In this document: in pieces, positions 18,533 to 28,494 of the stretch | Numbering within the stretch: the stretch's first letter is position 1 | Layout of the letters: each line of letters opens with the position of its first letter | Origin: Cytophagales bacterium | GTDB taxonomy: Bacteria; Bacteroidota; Bacteroidia; Cytophagales; 172606-1 | DNA: 36,651 nucleotides | Reading direction: 5' to 3' | NCBI GenBank assembly: GCA_030448185.1 | Contig: JAUJNL010000085.1 | Span: 1-36,651 of the forward strand | Position numbers and translations under genes: made by a program | Notes under the pieces: generated by a model | What the model saw: only the letters and a program-made list of their open reading frames with translations | Told to the model about the DNA's origin: nothing | The model's database searches: none

Positions 18533-18782
18533 AGTGAGACTTTACCAGAGCGTAGGGGAGTAGCCCTATTTTTTCCCCTTTAGTTCTAAACTGGACTTTC
18601 GCATTTGTGAAAATCAGAAAAACAGGCTTAAACGGCGCACATAAAGGTATTTTTAGTTTTTGAATATCGCGTTTTAGATGATGTTCAAAACTGTTTGAAA
18701 AATTAACCCTATTTCAACCTTTGGTAGGTTGCATTATGAGAAAATGCGAAAGTCGAGCTAAAAGCGTGTCAGAAAAGGGTGA
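18533..18782 (+). repeat. Dispersed repeat R, copy D, split by MITE-B copy 2
   Basis: Left part 18533-18590: GTGAGACTTTACCAGAG, GTAGGGGAGTAGCCC, a T-rich block, then TTAGTTCTAAA. Right part from 18758: CTAAAAGCGTGTCAG then AAAAGGGTGA. Taking out 18591-18757 and one CTAAA gives GTTCTAAAAGCGTGTCAG, matching copies A and B. The repeat therefore predates the MITE. Confidence 0.7.
18591..18757. mobile_element. MITE-B copy 2, 167 bp, with target duplication
   Basis: Left end CTGGACTTTCGCATTTG, right end AAATGCGAAAGTCGAG, flanked by direct CTAAA at 18586-18590 and 18758-18762. It is in reverse orientation to copy 1 at 17516-17686. Its insertion into repeat R gives an independent check of both boundaries, because other copies of R show the empty site. 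Confidence 0.85.
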
Positions 18783-19005
18783 AATATGAAAAAAGTAACT
18801 CATCACTGCCTGCCTTTTGCTGTGCCCTTGTCAGAAAATAGCCGTGTTTACGACCGATGCCCATTTTTCTCAACCTTGATTCAAGGTGTTGGGAAGCACG
18901 TCTAGCAGTTCGGCCTTGCCGCCCTGGCACACATGCTCTGCCGTTGGCCTGGTGCGTCACTGCAAATCAAAATGGGGATTTATCTTCGTGACGAGTACAC
19001 CTAAA

Positions 19006-19182
19006 TTAGCTATATGGTTGATTTTCATCAAAAGCAGCTATGCTGCTTGATGGTCCATCTGGATCGTTGATCTTGAGAATAATTTTCAATAGTTGGGTTG
19101 TTACTTCCGTTTTTTCATCTTCTGACATAGCCGGATCTAAAAGGATATGTAATGGTGCGGTCTCCTTCTTATATAAATCCAT
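19006..19182 (-). CDS. Small hypothetical protein, 58 residues
   Basis: MDLYKKETAPLHILLDPAMS followed by EDEKTEVTTQLLKIILKIND. The sequence is acidic with amphipathic helix-like segments (EVTTQLLKIILKI) and a low-complexity SSSIAAF near the end. I do not recognise a family. The composition is clearly protein-like and codon use is ordinary, but it may be a fragment of a longer gene. No partner is adjacent. Confidence is low because it is short. Confidence 0.35.
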   Translation of the reverse strand: MDLYKKETAPLHILLDPAMSEDEKTEVTTQLLKIILKINDPDGPSSSIAAFDENQPYS

Positions 19183-19435
19183 ATGTCAGCCATATTCGGT
19201 GGGCTACCTCTGAGATAATACCAACGTTTACGAATCGCTGTTGCTTCATTTTGTATTGATGATAGTTGTAATGAGGTACACTGGCTCCAATCTTTTTGGT
19301 AAAGTACCTACTTATGTTCAGATTACTCACAGGCTAAGTACCGTGATTGGTACTTACAGCCGTTGGCACTGGTATGGGTGGTCCCCAAAATCCGACAGTG
19401 GAGTTGCAAGTTAAGATTGATTTGGTAACAGTTTC

Positions 19436-20607
19436 TCAAAATTCAGGGGGCTTGTTGCCCAAAGATGAATGTCTTCGGATTGGGTTGTAGTACATTTCAA
19501 CGAATTCAAATATTTCGGTTCGGGCATCTTCCAGACTCAGAAAAGCTCCTCCTTCAACAATTCGGCTTTAAACGGGAGAAGAATGATTCAGCAAAAGCGT
19601 TATCATAGGGATCATCGGCGGGACATGCTTTGCTCACAGTCGTGTTTGTTGAGCAACTTCCTGAATTCATTTCTACGTACTGACCGCCGCGATCTGAATG
19701 AACAATCGGGCCAGGAGTCGGCTTACGTAGCCATAACCCTTTGAGCAAAGCCTGAATTATAAGGTCTTCTTCCATATTATCGTCTATCTGCCACCCACTA
19801 TAATTCTGGAGAACGGACCCGATGCTGACATCGTCTGCTGGTCAATCCATCCAGGTAACCAGGTAACGGCCGCACCGCCATTGACCAGGGGAATATAGGT
19901 AATATCGCCCACCCACACCTTGTCAGGAGCAACAGGCAGGGGCAATGTCAGCAATAGATTGGGTGCTACTAATTTTCCGTGCCGACTATCGGTAGTTCGG
20001 GGGGTACAAACTTTTAAGGCTGAATAGCTTATTAAACTTTGTGTTTTCATCAATCTGCGTACTTTTTTCGCCCATATGCACCCCCATTTCCTGTAACTCG
20101 GTAACCAGTCTTCGGGTACCGTATCGCTTCTTATGCAGCCAGGCTTCTGTTTTACCTTTATAAGGTCTTCTTCTTCCTGGTGGTCAGGCTGATTAGTTTG
20201 CCCGGCTTTTCCAATCGTAGTACGCACTGCAGCTTTCCGGAGAAGTTGCATAACTGACCAACAGGAAACTCTTCTTCAACCTGCCCAATGAATCCTGGTA
20301 GATCAGCTTCAGGTCGCCCGGCTGAAATGGCCAAGGGCTTTTTTAGGATATCGCGTTTCGTTCTGTCTGCCGGAGTTTTTCCTGCAACTGGTCCACTTCC
20401 TGCCATACATCCGCTACTTGGCCTGCTTTGCCCTGCGGAGACGACACTAGCCGCTGCTTGCTCTTCCAGCGGTAAATAATGTTCTCCCTGATACCCAGCG
20501 CTTGGGCTACTTCCGTAACCGACTTTCCCGGAGGCCACCATTACTTTAGGGACTTTAAAGTCCGTATCGTACTTGCGTCGCTTTTTGCTGCTTGTTTTTT
20601 CCGTCAT
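19436..20607 (-). pseudogene. IS3-family transposase OrfA-OrfB, degraded
   Basis: OrfA starts at 20607 (MTEKTSSKKRRKYDTDFKV) with a helix-turn-helix region that shifts frame near 20540. Its downstream part, DILKKALAIS-like, is the leucine-zipper end typical of IS3 OrfA. OrfB shows the rve/DDE motifs: WVGDITYIPL (first D), VHSDRGGQYV (second D) and DPYDNAFAESFFSRLK (E). It ends YYNPIRRHSSLGNKPPEF at 19436. In between, the conserved stretch that should read YLVTWMD-x-FSRIIVGWQ is split by an inserted palindrome at about 19815-19843. Several further frameshifts and stops make it non-functional. Confidence 0.85.
19815..19843. repeat. Small palindrome P1 inside the IS3 transposase
   Basis: Reads GGACCCGATGCT, then GACATCGTCTGCTGGTC. 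Outer arms GACC and GGTC pair. On the coding strand it lies between WMD and FSRIIVG, where IS3 relatives have a single residue. The distance between these is 31 nt instead of 3, a net gain of 28. Except for one base missing and one changed it equals P6 inside the group II intron near 35681-35711. Confidence 0.8.
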
Positions 20608-20651
20608 GGTTTTGCTAATTTAAGCAACTCCACTGTCCGGATTTTGGGACC

Positions 20652-20880
20652 ATCTCAAGTAGCATGTTGGTAAAGCAGGAAAGCGAAGAAGATGTGTAAG
20701 CGTTGTCCTGCAAAACCTGCCCCATAAGGCCAAAGCTAACCTGCTTGAATCCTACTATCCAGGGATGGAACATCACATCTATCGGTAAGCACATCTATAC
20801 TCCGATACTCCTGGTAAGCCAGTGGTAGAGTTTCCATTGGTTACGCTTTGACTGGGAGCCGATGCCCTATTATGAAGGTA
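20652..20880. other. Unassigned stretch between IS3 element and intron remnant
   Basis: About 230 bp. A plus-strand reading (QNLPHKAKANLLESYYPGME, then HHIYR) looks protein-like but is short. I cannot assign it. It may be a decayed 5' part of the intron, or a gene remnant. Confidence 0.3.
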
Positions 20881-21240
20881 TTAAAGGATGGAATAGGAAG
20901 CCTACGTGAGGCTAGAACGTTCAACTGGTGACGGAGACCTGGGATGGCCTACTCCGCGCGAGACGGCAAGGTCACGGAGTTCTCGTAGTAGTCGTAGGGG
21001 GTTACGTCCTACCCGTGGGCAGGGAAAGCCGTTTACAAGGCGAAGGGGAACAGGTAGGTGATGGGTAGAAAGATTAGGTACGCGCGATGCGTAGAGCCAC
21101 AATCCAATTATCTCTTTACCATCAATGATTGGTAATGACTACTGGAAAGCCGAGATGCGATGAAAGTTGCACGTCCGGTTTGGGGAGGGATGGTTGGAAA
21201 AGGGCTCCTTGAGTACCTCGCTGGCCATCTACTCTACGTC
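20881..21240 (+). ncRNA. Group II intron remnant (domain IV/V region), no ORF
   Basis: The stretch GGTCACGGAGTTCTCGTAG then TAGTCGTAGGGGGTTACG and GGCGAAGGGGAACAGGTAGG closely follows the segment just before the maturase start codon in Ll.LtrB-like introns. Near 21147 GCCGAGATGCGATGAAAG and TTGCACGTCCGGTTT is a domain V-like hairpin of the kind that follows the maturase. The maturase gene between them is absent, leaving about 100 bp. The 5' part of the intron (domains I-III) is not recognisable in 20652-20880, so this is a deletion remnant rather than a splicing intron. Confidence 0.6.
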
Positions 21241-21293
21241 AAGTCCGGTTTTGGAGGACCAGCCGGAAGGGGTGACCCTTCGGCTGAGTCTAA

Positions 21294-21664
21294 CTAGCGG
21301 TGATTACGGCTACTTCCGATGATCTTCTTTCGATGATTGATCCCCCAGTCAGTTAACGCGCGGAAAACGGAATCTAAGTTAACCCATACTCGGTAAGCGC
21401 ATACTCGACCGTTATGGGAGAGGTATCCTTAATGGTCCTGGATACAATTCCGTGCTCCTCTAAATATTTTAAAGATCTATAGAAAGGGATCGCCCCGTAA
21501 TCTTAGGTATGTAATTTCTTAATTCATTGAACCGCAGCTTACCTCCAATGTACAAAGCCGTCATAATCACAATCCGCCACTCGCCGCTGAGTAACTCCAT
21601 CGTATCCACAACGGGGAGTTAGTTTTCCTTATTTGGACTAAAAATCCTGCTGGATTTGCTTCAT
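21294..21664 (-). pseudogene. HxlR-family transcriptional regulator, frameshifted
   Basis: Winged-helix regulator of the HxlR (YodB/HypR-like) family. The diagnostic core is clear: MELLSGEWRIVIMTALYIGG, then KLRFNELRNYIPKITGRSLS, then LEEHGIVSRTIKDTSPITVE and YALTEYGLT. It ends LTDWGINHRKK in another frame. The frame breaks before the core (no ATG leads into it), at RSLSIDL (stop), and after EYGLT (stop). It is divergent from the NmrA-like gene, with a palindromic AT-rich region between them. Such regulators often control an adjacent oxidoreductase and sense electrophiles or redox state. Confidence 0.8.
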
Positions 21665-21715
21665 GGTATACTTTATACTAGTATACAAATTTATACTGTT
21701 ATAATTAATATACCA
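21665..21715. promoter_or_regulatory. Probable operator between HxlR and NmrA-like genes
   Basis: A 12-bp perfect palindrome TATACTAGTATA lies at 21674-21685. A wider imperfect dyad has outer arms GGTATA (21665) and TATACC (ending 21714). HxlR-family sites are commonly TACT/AGTA-containing dyads in divergent intergenic regions, so autoregulation plus control of the plus-strand genes is the natural reading. Confidence 0.55.
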
Positions 21716-21757
21716 AGTAACATTAGGTTTGCATCATGTTTCATCTAAAAGCAAAAC

Positions 21758-22633
21758 ATGAGTAGGATCCTATTATTTAATGCCACTGGAATGCAGGGCC
21801 AGGCCATTGCCCAAAAGATTAAAATCTAGCGGCCATTCAATTATTGCACCAGTAAGATCGGAAGAAAAAGCCCTAAGTGAAAGCACCAGGGCCTTCACGC
21901 ATTTTGTAACCGATTTTTCTAAGCAGTCGCTGATTCCTTGAACTCAAAAAAGCAGATCAGGTAGTCCTTCAGATACCTGCTCAAATTGCTCCTTCCCAAA
22001 TGGTTTCCATTGCCAAAAACAGCCATTGATGCCATAAAAAAGCCAGCTATCCCAAGAGCGTTTTCGTGATCAGCAGCACCGTGCCCGATGAAAAAGTGGG
22101 GTAAACAGCGTGGATGCCAGAGTAGAAATGAAAGATTATGCCTAACTCATCTACCAGATACGCCGATTCTTAGTGCTACCGAATATTTAGAAAATTTTGC
22201 TACCGCCTACGAAGAACCATCGAAAAGGATGGCGTTATTCCCCAAACCATTCCCCCAAACTATCCAGTCAATTATTTATCCTGGGATGATCTGGCAACCT
22301 ACGTCGAAGCAGCTCTAAATTCTGACGGGCTAACAGAGAAAACTTTATCGGATTGGTGGCAAAGAAGCGATGGATGGAGATAGTCTCGTACAAAGACTGG
22401 GCACCGTGCTTGGCAAAGAACTCAAGTACGTGCCGGTTACGCATGAGCAGCTGGCGGTTTTTTAACACCCATACTTGGGGAAAGTATTGCCAAGGATTAC
22501 GCCGAGTTTTACCAGTACCAAGACACGAGAGGACAGCATTTATTGAACCCCTGATTCATCAGCCATCATAGACCTATTGGGTATACAACTGCCCAGCTTT
22601 GAAGAATGGGCTAAGCAAGCATTTAACAAATAA
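21758..22633 (+). pseudogene. NmrA-like NAD(P)-binding protein, frameshifted
   Basis: Rossmann-fold protein of the NmrA/atypical SDR group. It starts MSRILLFNATGMQGQAIAQK, with the glycine-rich nucleotide loop GATGMQGQ-like (NATGMQGQA). It then continues in changing frames: SSTVPDEKVGKQ, HLPDTPILSATEYLENFATA, NYLSWDDLATYVEAALNSDG, and the C-terminus LPSFEEWAKQAFNK. Five or more frame changes are needed. Expected intact length is about 290 residues. The partner genes are the divergent HxlR regulator and, 5 bp after its stop, the epimerase-like gene, suggesting a former operon for a redox or nucleotide-sugar type conversion. The substrate is unknown. Confidence 0.75.
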
Positions 22634-22638
22634 CACCC

Positions 22639-23572
22639 ATGAACAAAGCAAGGGGTGCATAATCGGAGGCGCTGGTTTTATTGGCAGCTACTGTACTCGC
22701 CTTTTTCAGAGAAAGGTCTCGGGTGAAAGTAGGCGTTACCAATAAGGCTAAGCAAAGTAAATATGACCATCTTTTCCAAGATAACAACCAGCAATAACCT
22801 TGACGTTGCCCAAGTGGATGTACTGCAAATGGATACGTTGGCAGACTTTATTAAAGGATGCCAATATTCTGGTTCATGCCGGTACGCCTTTTCGACTGGA
22901 CGTAACTAATCCGCAAAAGCCCTTTCCATCCCACAATCCAAGGAACTAAAAATTTACTGGATGTTCTTCTCCATGCGGGTACCATTGAAAAAGTTATTTT
23001 CGTTTCGTCGGTATCCTCCTACAATTAACTTTCCGTTTCCGCCCGACGGAAAAGGACCAGAGGATCCGATCACTGAACAAGATAAGCCTTACTATTCAGA
23101 ATCGAGCAATCCTTATGCACAAGCAAGTTTAAGGCCAACCAGGTTGTTGAACAATTCATTAGGGAGCACCGGAATATCAACTTTGATATCCTCACTATCT
23201 CCCCAACATCCGTCATGGAGAGCAACTCTCCGGAAGGATGATTCCACTACGGCAGGCTTTCAGTATTTAGTTAAGAATCGCATTGCGCCCAATGCTTCGG
23301 AGGTGCTTTATACTTCCAATCCTTATTTCGCAATGATAGGGGTAGAAGATGTGGCGAAAAGCATTTATGCCGCAATCAATCTGAAAGATAATCATGGGGT
23401 AAACCTTTTACTTTCAAGCGAGAGCTACACAGTTTCCGATATGCACTTATTACTCAATGGTAAAAATGCTATTGAGGAACCAATAAAGGTTTATTCTAGC
23501 GAAATTGCCGAAAAACGCCTTAATTTGAAATTTCGGCCAATGAAGGAAGTACTAAAAGGAATCTACAGTTAA
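22639..23572 (+). pseudogene. NAD-dependent epimerase/dehydratase family gene, frameshifted
   Basis: Extended-SDR type. The nucleotide-binding loop GGAGFIGSYC is present after a frame change from the ATG at 22639. Then DVAQVDVLQMDTLADFIKGC, GTPFRLDV, and LLDVLLHAGTIEKVIFVSSV, the last being the strand before the usual catalytic Ser. The Tyr-x-x-x-Lys segment is weak. The long C-terminal frame from 22961 to 23572 is open and ends LKFRPMKEVLKGIYS, preceded by VGVEDVAKSIYAAI-like sequence (IGVEDVAKSIYAAINL). Frames change at least four times. It lies 5 bp after the NmrA-like pseudogene. Confidence 0.75.
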
Positions 23573-23713
23573 CACTGGCTGGCACTACTGATTCGGGTCT
23601 AAAGTAAAATATAAATAGGTAATGTGCTAATTATTAAGCATTTGTTTCAACAAATGCCCCTTTACGTGTCCTGCCACATACTCATTCCGATTACTAGTGT
23701 GCCTCTTGGTGGA

Positions 23714-23781
23714 TAGTAACAAAAACTCGCTCATACGAATCAATACACGCGAAAACTTACTCATCAACTGTTTTTGTTACT
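23714..23781. promoter_or_regulatory. Inverted repeat upstream of the resolvase, possible recombination site
   Basis: AGTAACAAAAAC (23714-23725) and its exact complement GTTTTTGTTACT (23770-23781) enclose 44 nt. They lie about 120 bp upstream of the resolvase start. The position fits a res-like site or an operator, but the classical three-subsite arrangement is not visible. Confidence 0.4.
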
Positions 23782-23899
23782 ATTTTCCAAAAAGGCAGGA
23801 ATTGCTCTATATTGATATGGGTAATTAACTAAAAGATTAGTTTCTTAACGTAATTGGTTTACCTCCATGCTAGGAGAACCCCAACTTGTTGACCCTTCT

Positions 23900-24475
23900 A
23901 TGAACAAAATTTTTGGTTACGCGCGCGTTTCCACATTGGACCAGAACTTAGACACCCAACTGGAGGCCTTGCAAAAAGCAGGCTGTGACGAAATCTTCCA
24001 GGACAAAATCACCGGAGTCAGCACCAACCGACCGGCTCTGGATCAACTCTTGACCCAGTTACGCTCAGGGGATACGGTAATGGTGGCACGTTTCTTTCGG
24101 CTGGGGCGCAGCCGGGACCATTTAATTCAACTCATCGGTGAGTTCACCCGAAAAGGCATTCACTTTAAAGCGTTAGACTTAGGTGTTGATAGTAGCACTC
24201 CTGCGGGAAAACTGGTACTTCAGATTTTTGCGGCTTTAGCCGAATACGACCGGGAAAGCATTTTGGAGAAGACACAGGCGGGTCAGTTGCTGGCTGCGGC
24301 AAATGGCAAACATATCGGTCGTCCAAAAGGACTTGATGCCGAGAAATTTGCCAAAGTAAAGAAAGCCGTTGGACGGGCCTTGTCGGTGGCCGAAACGGTC
24401 AGCCTAACGGGAATCAGTATGTCGAGTGTAAAACGCTATCGTAAGCAGATTGAGTGGGCATCAACTACACGATGA
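23900..24475 (+). CDS. Serine recombinase (resolvase/invertase family)
   Basis: 191 residues, intact. The start at 23900 gives MNKIFGYARVSTLDQNLDTQ, the standard resolvase N-terminus with the catalytic Ser in ARVST. An in-frame start 33 nt upstream is less likely. Arg residues of the active site lie in ARFFRLGRSRDHL. The catalytic domain ends at AALAEYDRESILEKTQAG, followed by the GKHIGRPKGL linker and a C-terminal helix-turn-helix (SVAETVSLTGISMSSVKRYR). It is cytoplasmic and would act on a short site in DNA, such as the inverted repeat upstream. No transposase accompanies it. Its stop lies within the start of a truncated Vps62-like gene, so the resolvase or its carrier probably inserted there. 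Confidence 0.93.
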   Translation: MNKIFGYARVSTLDQNLDTQLEALQKAGCDEIFQDKITGVSTNRPALDQLLTQLRSGDTVMVARFFRLGRSRDHLIQLIGEFTRKGIHFKALDLGVDSSTPAGKLVLQIFAALAEYDRESILEKTQAGQLLAAANGKHIGRPKGLDAEKFAKVKKAVGRALSVAETVSLTGISMSSVKRYRKQIEWASTTR

Positions 24476-25789
24476 GGATTTATGTACGATTCTGCAAGGG
24501 GACCCTAGTTTCTACCTGGAGGTGCCTAAGGACCATGATGCCGTGTATCGGGGCGAAGGAACTTCGGCCCCCTGTTACGTAAACGTAGTCCCACGGCCTG
24601 ACGTGGGGGCCGAAGTGATTGACTGCAATTCTGGTTTTTCTGGCCATATAACGGGGATATGGCCAGGGGCGGCAATCCGGCAGACTTTGCCCACGAGGGA
24701 GACTTTGAGCACGTCACGGTTCGGGTGAAGGCCTACCAATTTGTCGCGATGTATTTTGCCGCCCATGATCCCAAGAAGGAAGGCGGCTGGTTTTCCCCCG
24801 GGCAGGTCCAGTTTACTGCGCAAGGACACCCAATCGCTTATTCGGCCAAGCACTCGCACGCCAGCTACCCCTCGCCCGGCAAAAAGGACCGTTACATTCC
24901 CTTCCCGGACTACACCGCTAATGGCGGCCCGGTGTGGAACACCGAACTGAACCTGGTGCGGGTGACGGAAAATTCCCCGGCCTGGATGCGCTACTCGGGC
25001 CGCTGGGGTGAAATCGGGGAAATGTGGGCCGTTGGGGATGTGACAAGCGGCCCTTGGGGTATTCGTTACAAGGACACCTGGTGGGGGGATAGAGGACCGT
25101 GGGAAGAACCCGTGCGTCATCAAATTCAGTTTTACGAAGACAACCGCTTCCGGGAGGACCGGGTAGGGACTACCACCGATGCCCCCGGCCAGATTATTCT
25201 GCTCACCGAACGGCACGGCTGGAGCAACGACGAGGCCCGCTCCTGCCGGCTCAAGTGGGTGGACGTGGGGACCCTAATCACCGTATTTGACGAGAGCGAC
25301 GCCAATCCGGCTAAAGGTTGGGCGCAAATTGAAGTCAAGCAGTCTGTTAAACAAATCGACATTGCCTCGTTTCAACGTAACTACGAGGATGCCTTCGTGA
25401 AAGTAACTGCTGACCCAAGGGGCCAGCTTGACGGGAAGATCTCCCGCATTCACGTCGATACCAAATACCGCTATAAGCTTGCTCCCGGGCCGCTTTCCGC
25501 CGCCCGCCGGAATAGTACTCCCGATGGGGCCAGTACGGAAGCCTCGCTGGTCGAAGTGTATCCGAATCCCATTGGGCCCGACCAGTTCCTTACCGTTGCG
25601 CTAACGGCCACTACCGGGGAGCCGGGTACGCTCACCTTGCAGTCCCCAACCGGAAAGATTCTATCGCGCCAGCCCATCAACGGGCCTTCGGTTAGGCTCT
25701 CAACCAAAGGACTGCCGCCCGGAAATTACCTGCTGCTCATCGGGCTGTCGGATCGCCGGATTGTCAAACGCATCATTATACTCAAATAG
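24476..25789 (+). pseudogene. Vps62-like protein with T9SS sorting domain, N-terminally truncated
   Basis: Coding sequence begins inside the resolvase end (DEDLCTILQGDPSFYLEVPK) without an upstream start or signal peptide. A frameshift near 24630 lost one T: the second frame reads IDLQFWFFWPYNGDMARGGN. From there, 24659-25789 is open. ADFAHEGDFEHVTVRV and YSAKHSHASYPSPGKKDRYI match the Vps62/DUF946 family of surface-exposed beta proteins. The last 80 residues are a type A T9SS sorting domain (EVYPNPIGPDQFLTVALTAT, then GLPPGNYLLLIGL and IVKRIIILK), so it was exported and anchored on the surface. The molecular function of the family is not established. It is convergent with the BNR protein gene. 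Confidence 0.75.
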
Positions 25790-25831
25790 GGACCCGGGGA
25801 TAGGGCAGCCAGTCAACTGGCAACATTTTAG

Positions 25832-25851
25832 CCCTCGCTACCGGCGAGGGG
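25832..25851. terminator. Hairpin between convergent T9SS genes, possible terminator
   Basis: CCCTCGC and GCGAGGG flank a five-base loop and form a 7-bp stem. It lies about 45 bp past the Vps62-like stop and covers the stop codon of the BNR gene (25838-25840). No long T-run follows on either strand, so efficient termination is uncertain. Confidence 0.45.
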
Positions 25852-28494
25852 CCAGTACCTGCTTAAGTATCACCATTCTTTTGGTAATGAATGTTTGGGG
25901 CGTTCTTAAAGCGTGATATACACGCCGGAAGGCAGGCCCGCCGCCCTAAAATCATAGGAATACCTTCCCGGTGGGAGGACCTTATCCACTACCGTTGCAA
26001 CTACCCCCGCAAATCATACTTCCAGCTTCACCCGTTCGGTAGGCCCACTCACTTTAAAGGAGATCGTGGTGGTTTCCCGAAAAGGATTGGGGCTATTCTC
26101 AAGGGGGCTTCTTTATGTGGTCGGTGGCATTCGCCTCAAGGACACTCCTCACTCTGCCACTCCCCTTGGGTGTAACCGGCGCGTAACCTACCCTGAGTCC
26201 ATTTCCGAAGCTGGTAACCGAGATTTCGTTGTTGTTAAAGGGTTAAAGAATACCCCGCAAGGGGTGGTAGAACGGGGTAAGAATCCACCCGCGTGAAGAC
26301 GGGGTCCTCGGCCTGGAGGTTGTTGGTGTACCAGAGGCCGTCGGTGGTGGTTACGTACATTTGGTTCCGGTTCAAGGGGTTAATCGTGCAGGAGGAAACC
26401 CGATAAGACGGAAAAATTCGCTTCCAGGCTTTCTTGCCACCAGGAATACTTTGCCCCCGGGTGGTGGTGCGGTACAACCCGCCCGGCTGTTGCTTGGCTA
26501 CCGGATCTTCTCCCCAGTGCGAATGCACGGCTACGTACCAGGTGTTCTGGGTGGGGTCATGGGGGTCAATCACCAGGTCTTTCGTCCAGTAATCCATCCA
26601 GGAGTTCATTGCTGATTCCCTTACGCTCACGTCTTCCCAAGTAGCCCCCGCGCCCGGCTTTAGCACGAATACCCCCGAACTGGGCGTAAAAACTTCTTTC
26701 CCCGCCACTTTCTCCATGCGGCCCGAATACGTGCAGACCAGGGTGCCGTCCCGTAGCACGGAGATCGTGAACGGATGGCCTTGCGTACGCGGGGGCGCGG
26801 GCAGCTGCCGGAAGGAACGTTTTTTGGGGTCTTGAAAATCAGTTAGGACATATATCCCACCTTTGTCCTGGTTTTGATTGACTACGCTGGCGTACATGCG
26901 ACGGGGATTAGTGGGGTCAAGCGGAGAGCCAGACCACCGGATAGCCTAGATCATACACTACCTCCCAACTTTTGCCATTATTGGTAGAGTAGAGGATTTT
27001 ACCGCTCCTTTGGTGGGCGTTATCAATCTTGTCATCGCTTAAATAGCCGTCCTGGTACAAATCGTGGACCGAGGAAGCGGCCGCGTAGAGCTCCGTGGTT
27101 TGAGGAGGCTGTACGACGTGATAAATGGTATTAAGTTTATGGCTCGTGCGCCGCCAAGCGATGCCGCCATTGGCGGAATACATCCCGTCAAAATCGGTGG
27201 CGGCGGCGAAAAGTTTAGCGTCCGCCGGAAAAGTGCAGCCACCAGATGCTGGTCACCTCCAGCCCGTTTCCTTGGTAAATTTACCTTCCGGAGGTTTGGT
27301 AGCATCACCGGGTGAATGTCTATCGGCGGCTGGACGTACTTCTGCTCCCAGGTAGCGCCCCCGTTCGAGGAAGCGTGCACGAAGCCGTAATCGCTGATTA
27401 TCAGCCGGTTAGCATCCGTGGGGGCCACCGCCAGGCCCCGGAATCCCCTGCCGAAACTCCAGTTCTCGTCCCGCCCCACTCCCGCCCAGCCCGTGTAAAT
27501 ATTCTCGTTACCGGTAAACTTGAATACCCCCAGCTTACTGGCTTGTCCGTTAGTGGAACCCCATTCTTCCCCGGCCTCATCGGATCTCATTACCAGCGGA
27601 TGGCCGGGAATCGTATCGCTTTTGGGATCCATTTCGGGGTTTTTGACCAGGTATGCCCCCGCCAGGTAAACTCGGTTTACGTTGGTGGGGCAGCTAGCCA
27701 CCAGTAAGGGAAAATGAGTTCCCTTGGTTATATCAGTCGTTTTAGGGTGCCATTTTTGTTCGTCCCAGCGCAAGCGGTATACGCCCCGATAATCATTAAA
27801 GGAGATTAGGGTAAATGGTACACGGCGGCGGCCAGCTTCTCGACCGTGGCCCGCCAGTAGGTCACGCAGAAAAACTGCCGTGTGGATCCTACCCGGGCTC
27901 CGGTAAAGGAAAGCATGGCTTCCCCCGCTGGAATAGTCTTAAGGGAAGTTCGTTCCTGGTAGAAGCTTTGCCCCCCGTCCTGGGAAACGATCAATCCGTG
28001 ACTGGTTCCCACGAAGATATTCCACTCCCCGTCGAAAAAAACGCCGGCTACGTGCAAATTCTCTGAGGTATTCTTATCGGCGGCATCTTTATGCGAGTAC
28101 TTGGGCTCAAAGGTTTGGCCCCCATTATGGGAGAAATAGAGCGTATTTTTGTGGCCAGTAGTAGTTTTTGGGTGTGATTGGGATCGGCAAACAACTTGCG
28201 GGCTTGGGCAATTTTGAGGGCGCCCGGCAGCGCTTGCCAGGTAGCCCCACCATCCGTACTTTTAACGGGAAGATAGTTCAGGTCCGTGCTATCTTTGAGG
28301 TAATATAGCGTTCGGGGTTGCTCGTATACTGGATTGCGTTGGTGGAGGTTGAACGTAAGGCAGTGGTATGGGGTGATAATTTGAGTGAATTGAGCATATC
28401 CCACTCGCTACCTAGACTTCTGGTAAAAAACAAGTTGCCCATATCTGAACCAACTATCGCTTCATTAGAATTATGGGGGCTGATCGTGGGACTA

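Larger units (their letters stand above)
19380..20651 (-). mobile_element. IS3-family insertion sequence, 1272 bp, inactive
   Basis: Imperfect terminal inverted repeats: the left reads GGTCCCCAAAATCCGACAG and the right end, read inwards, GGTCCCAAAATCCGGACAG, both continuing TGGAGTTGC. The OrfA/OrfB layout is on the minus strand. Both frames are broken and a 28-nt palindrome sits inside OrfB. No unambiguous target duplication is seen. Confidence 0.85.

Noticed and set aside
18769..18960. 63-codon minus-strand open frame
   Set aside because: It begins within repeat R copy D and has no protein-like pattern; the region is better left as unassigned.
20855..20880. GGAGCCGATGCCC near 20.86 kb as a palindrome copy
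   Set aside because: The left 11 bases match P2 but no complementary arm follows, so it cannot be counted.
24781..24815. GGGCAGGTCCAG in the Vps62-like gene as another palindrome copy
   Set aside because: It encodes normal family sequence (PGQVQFT) and lacks the CCGATG arm.
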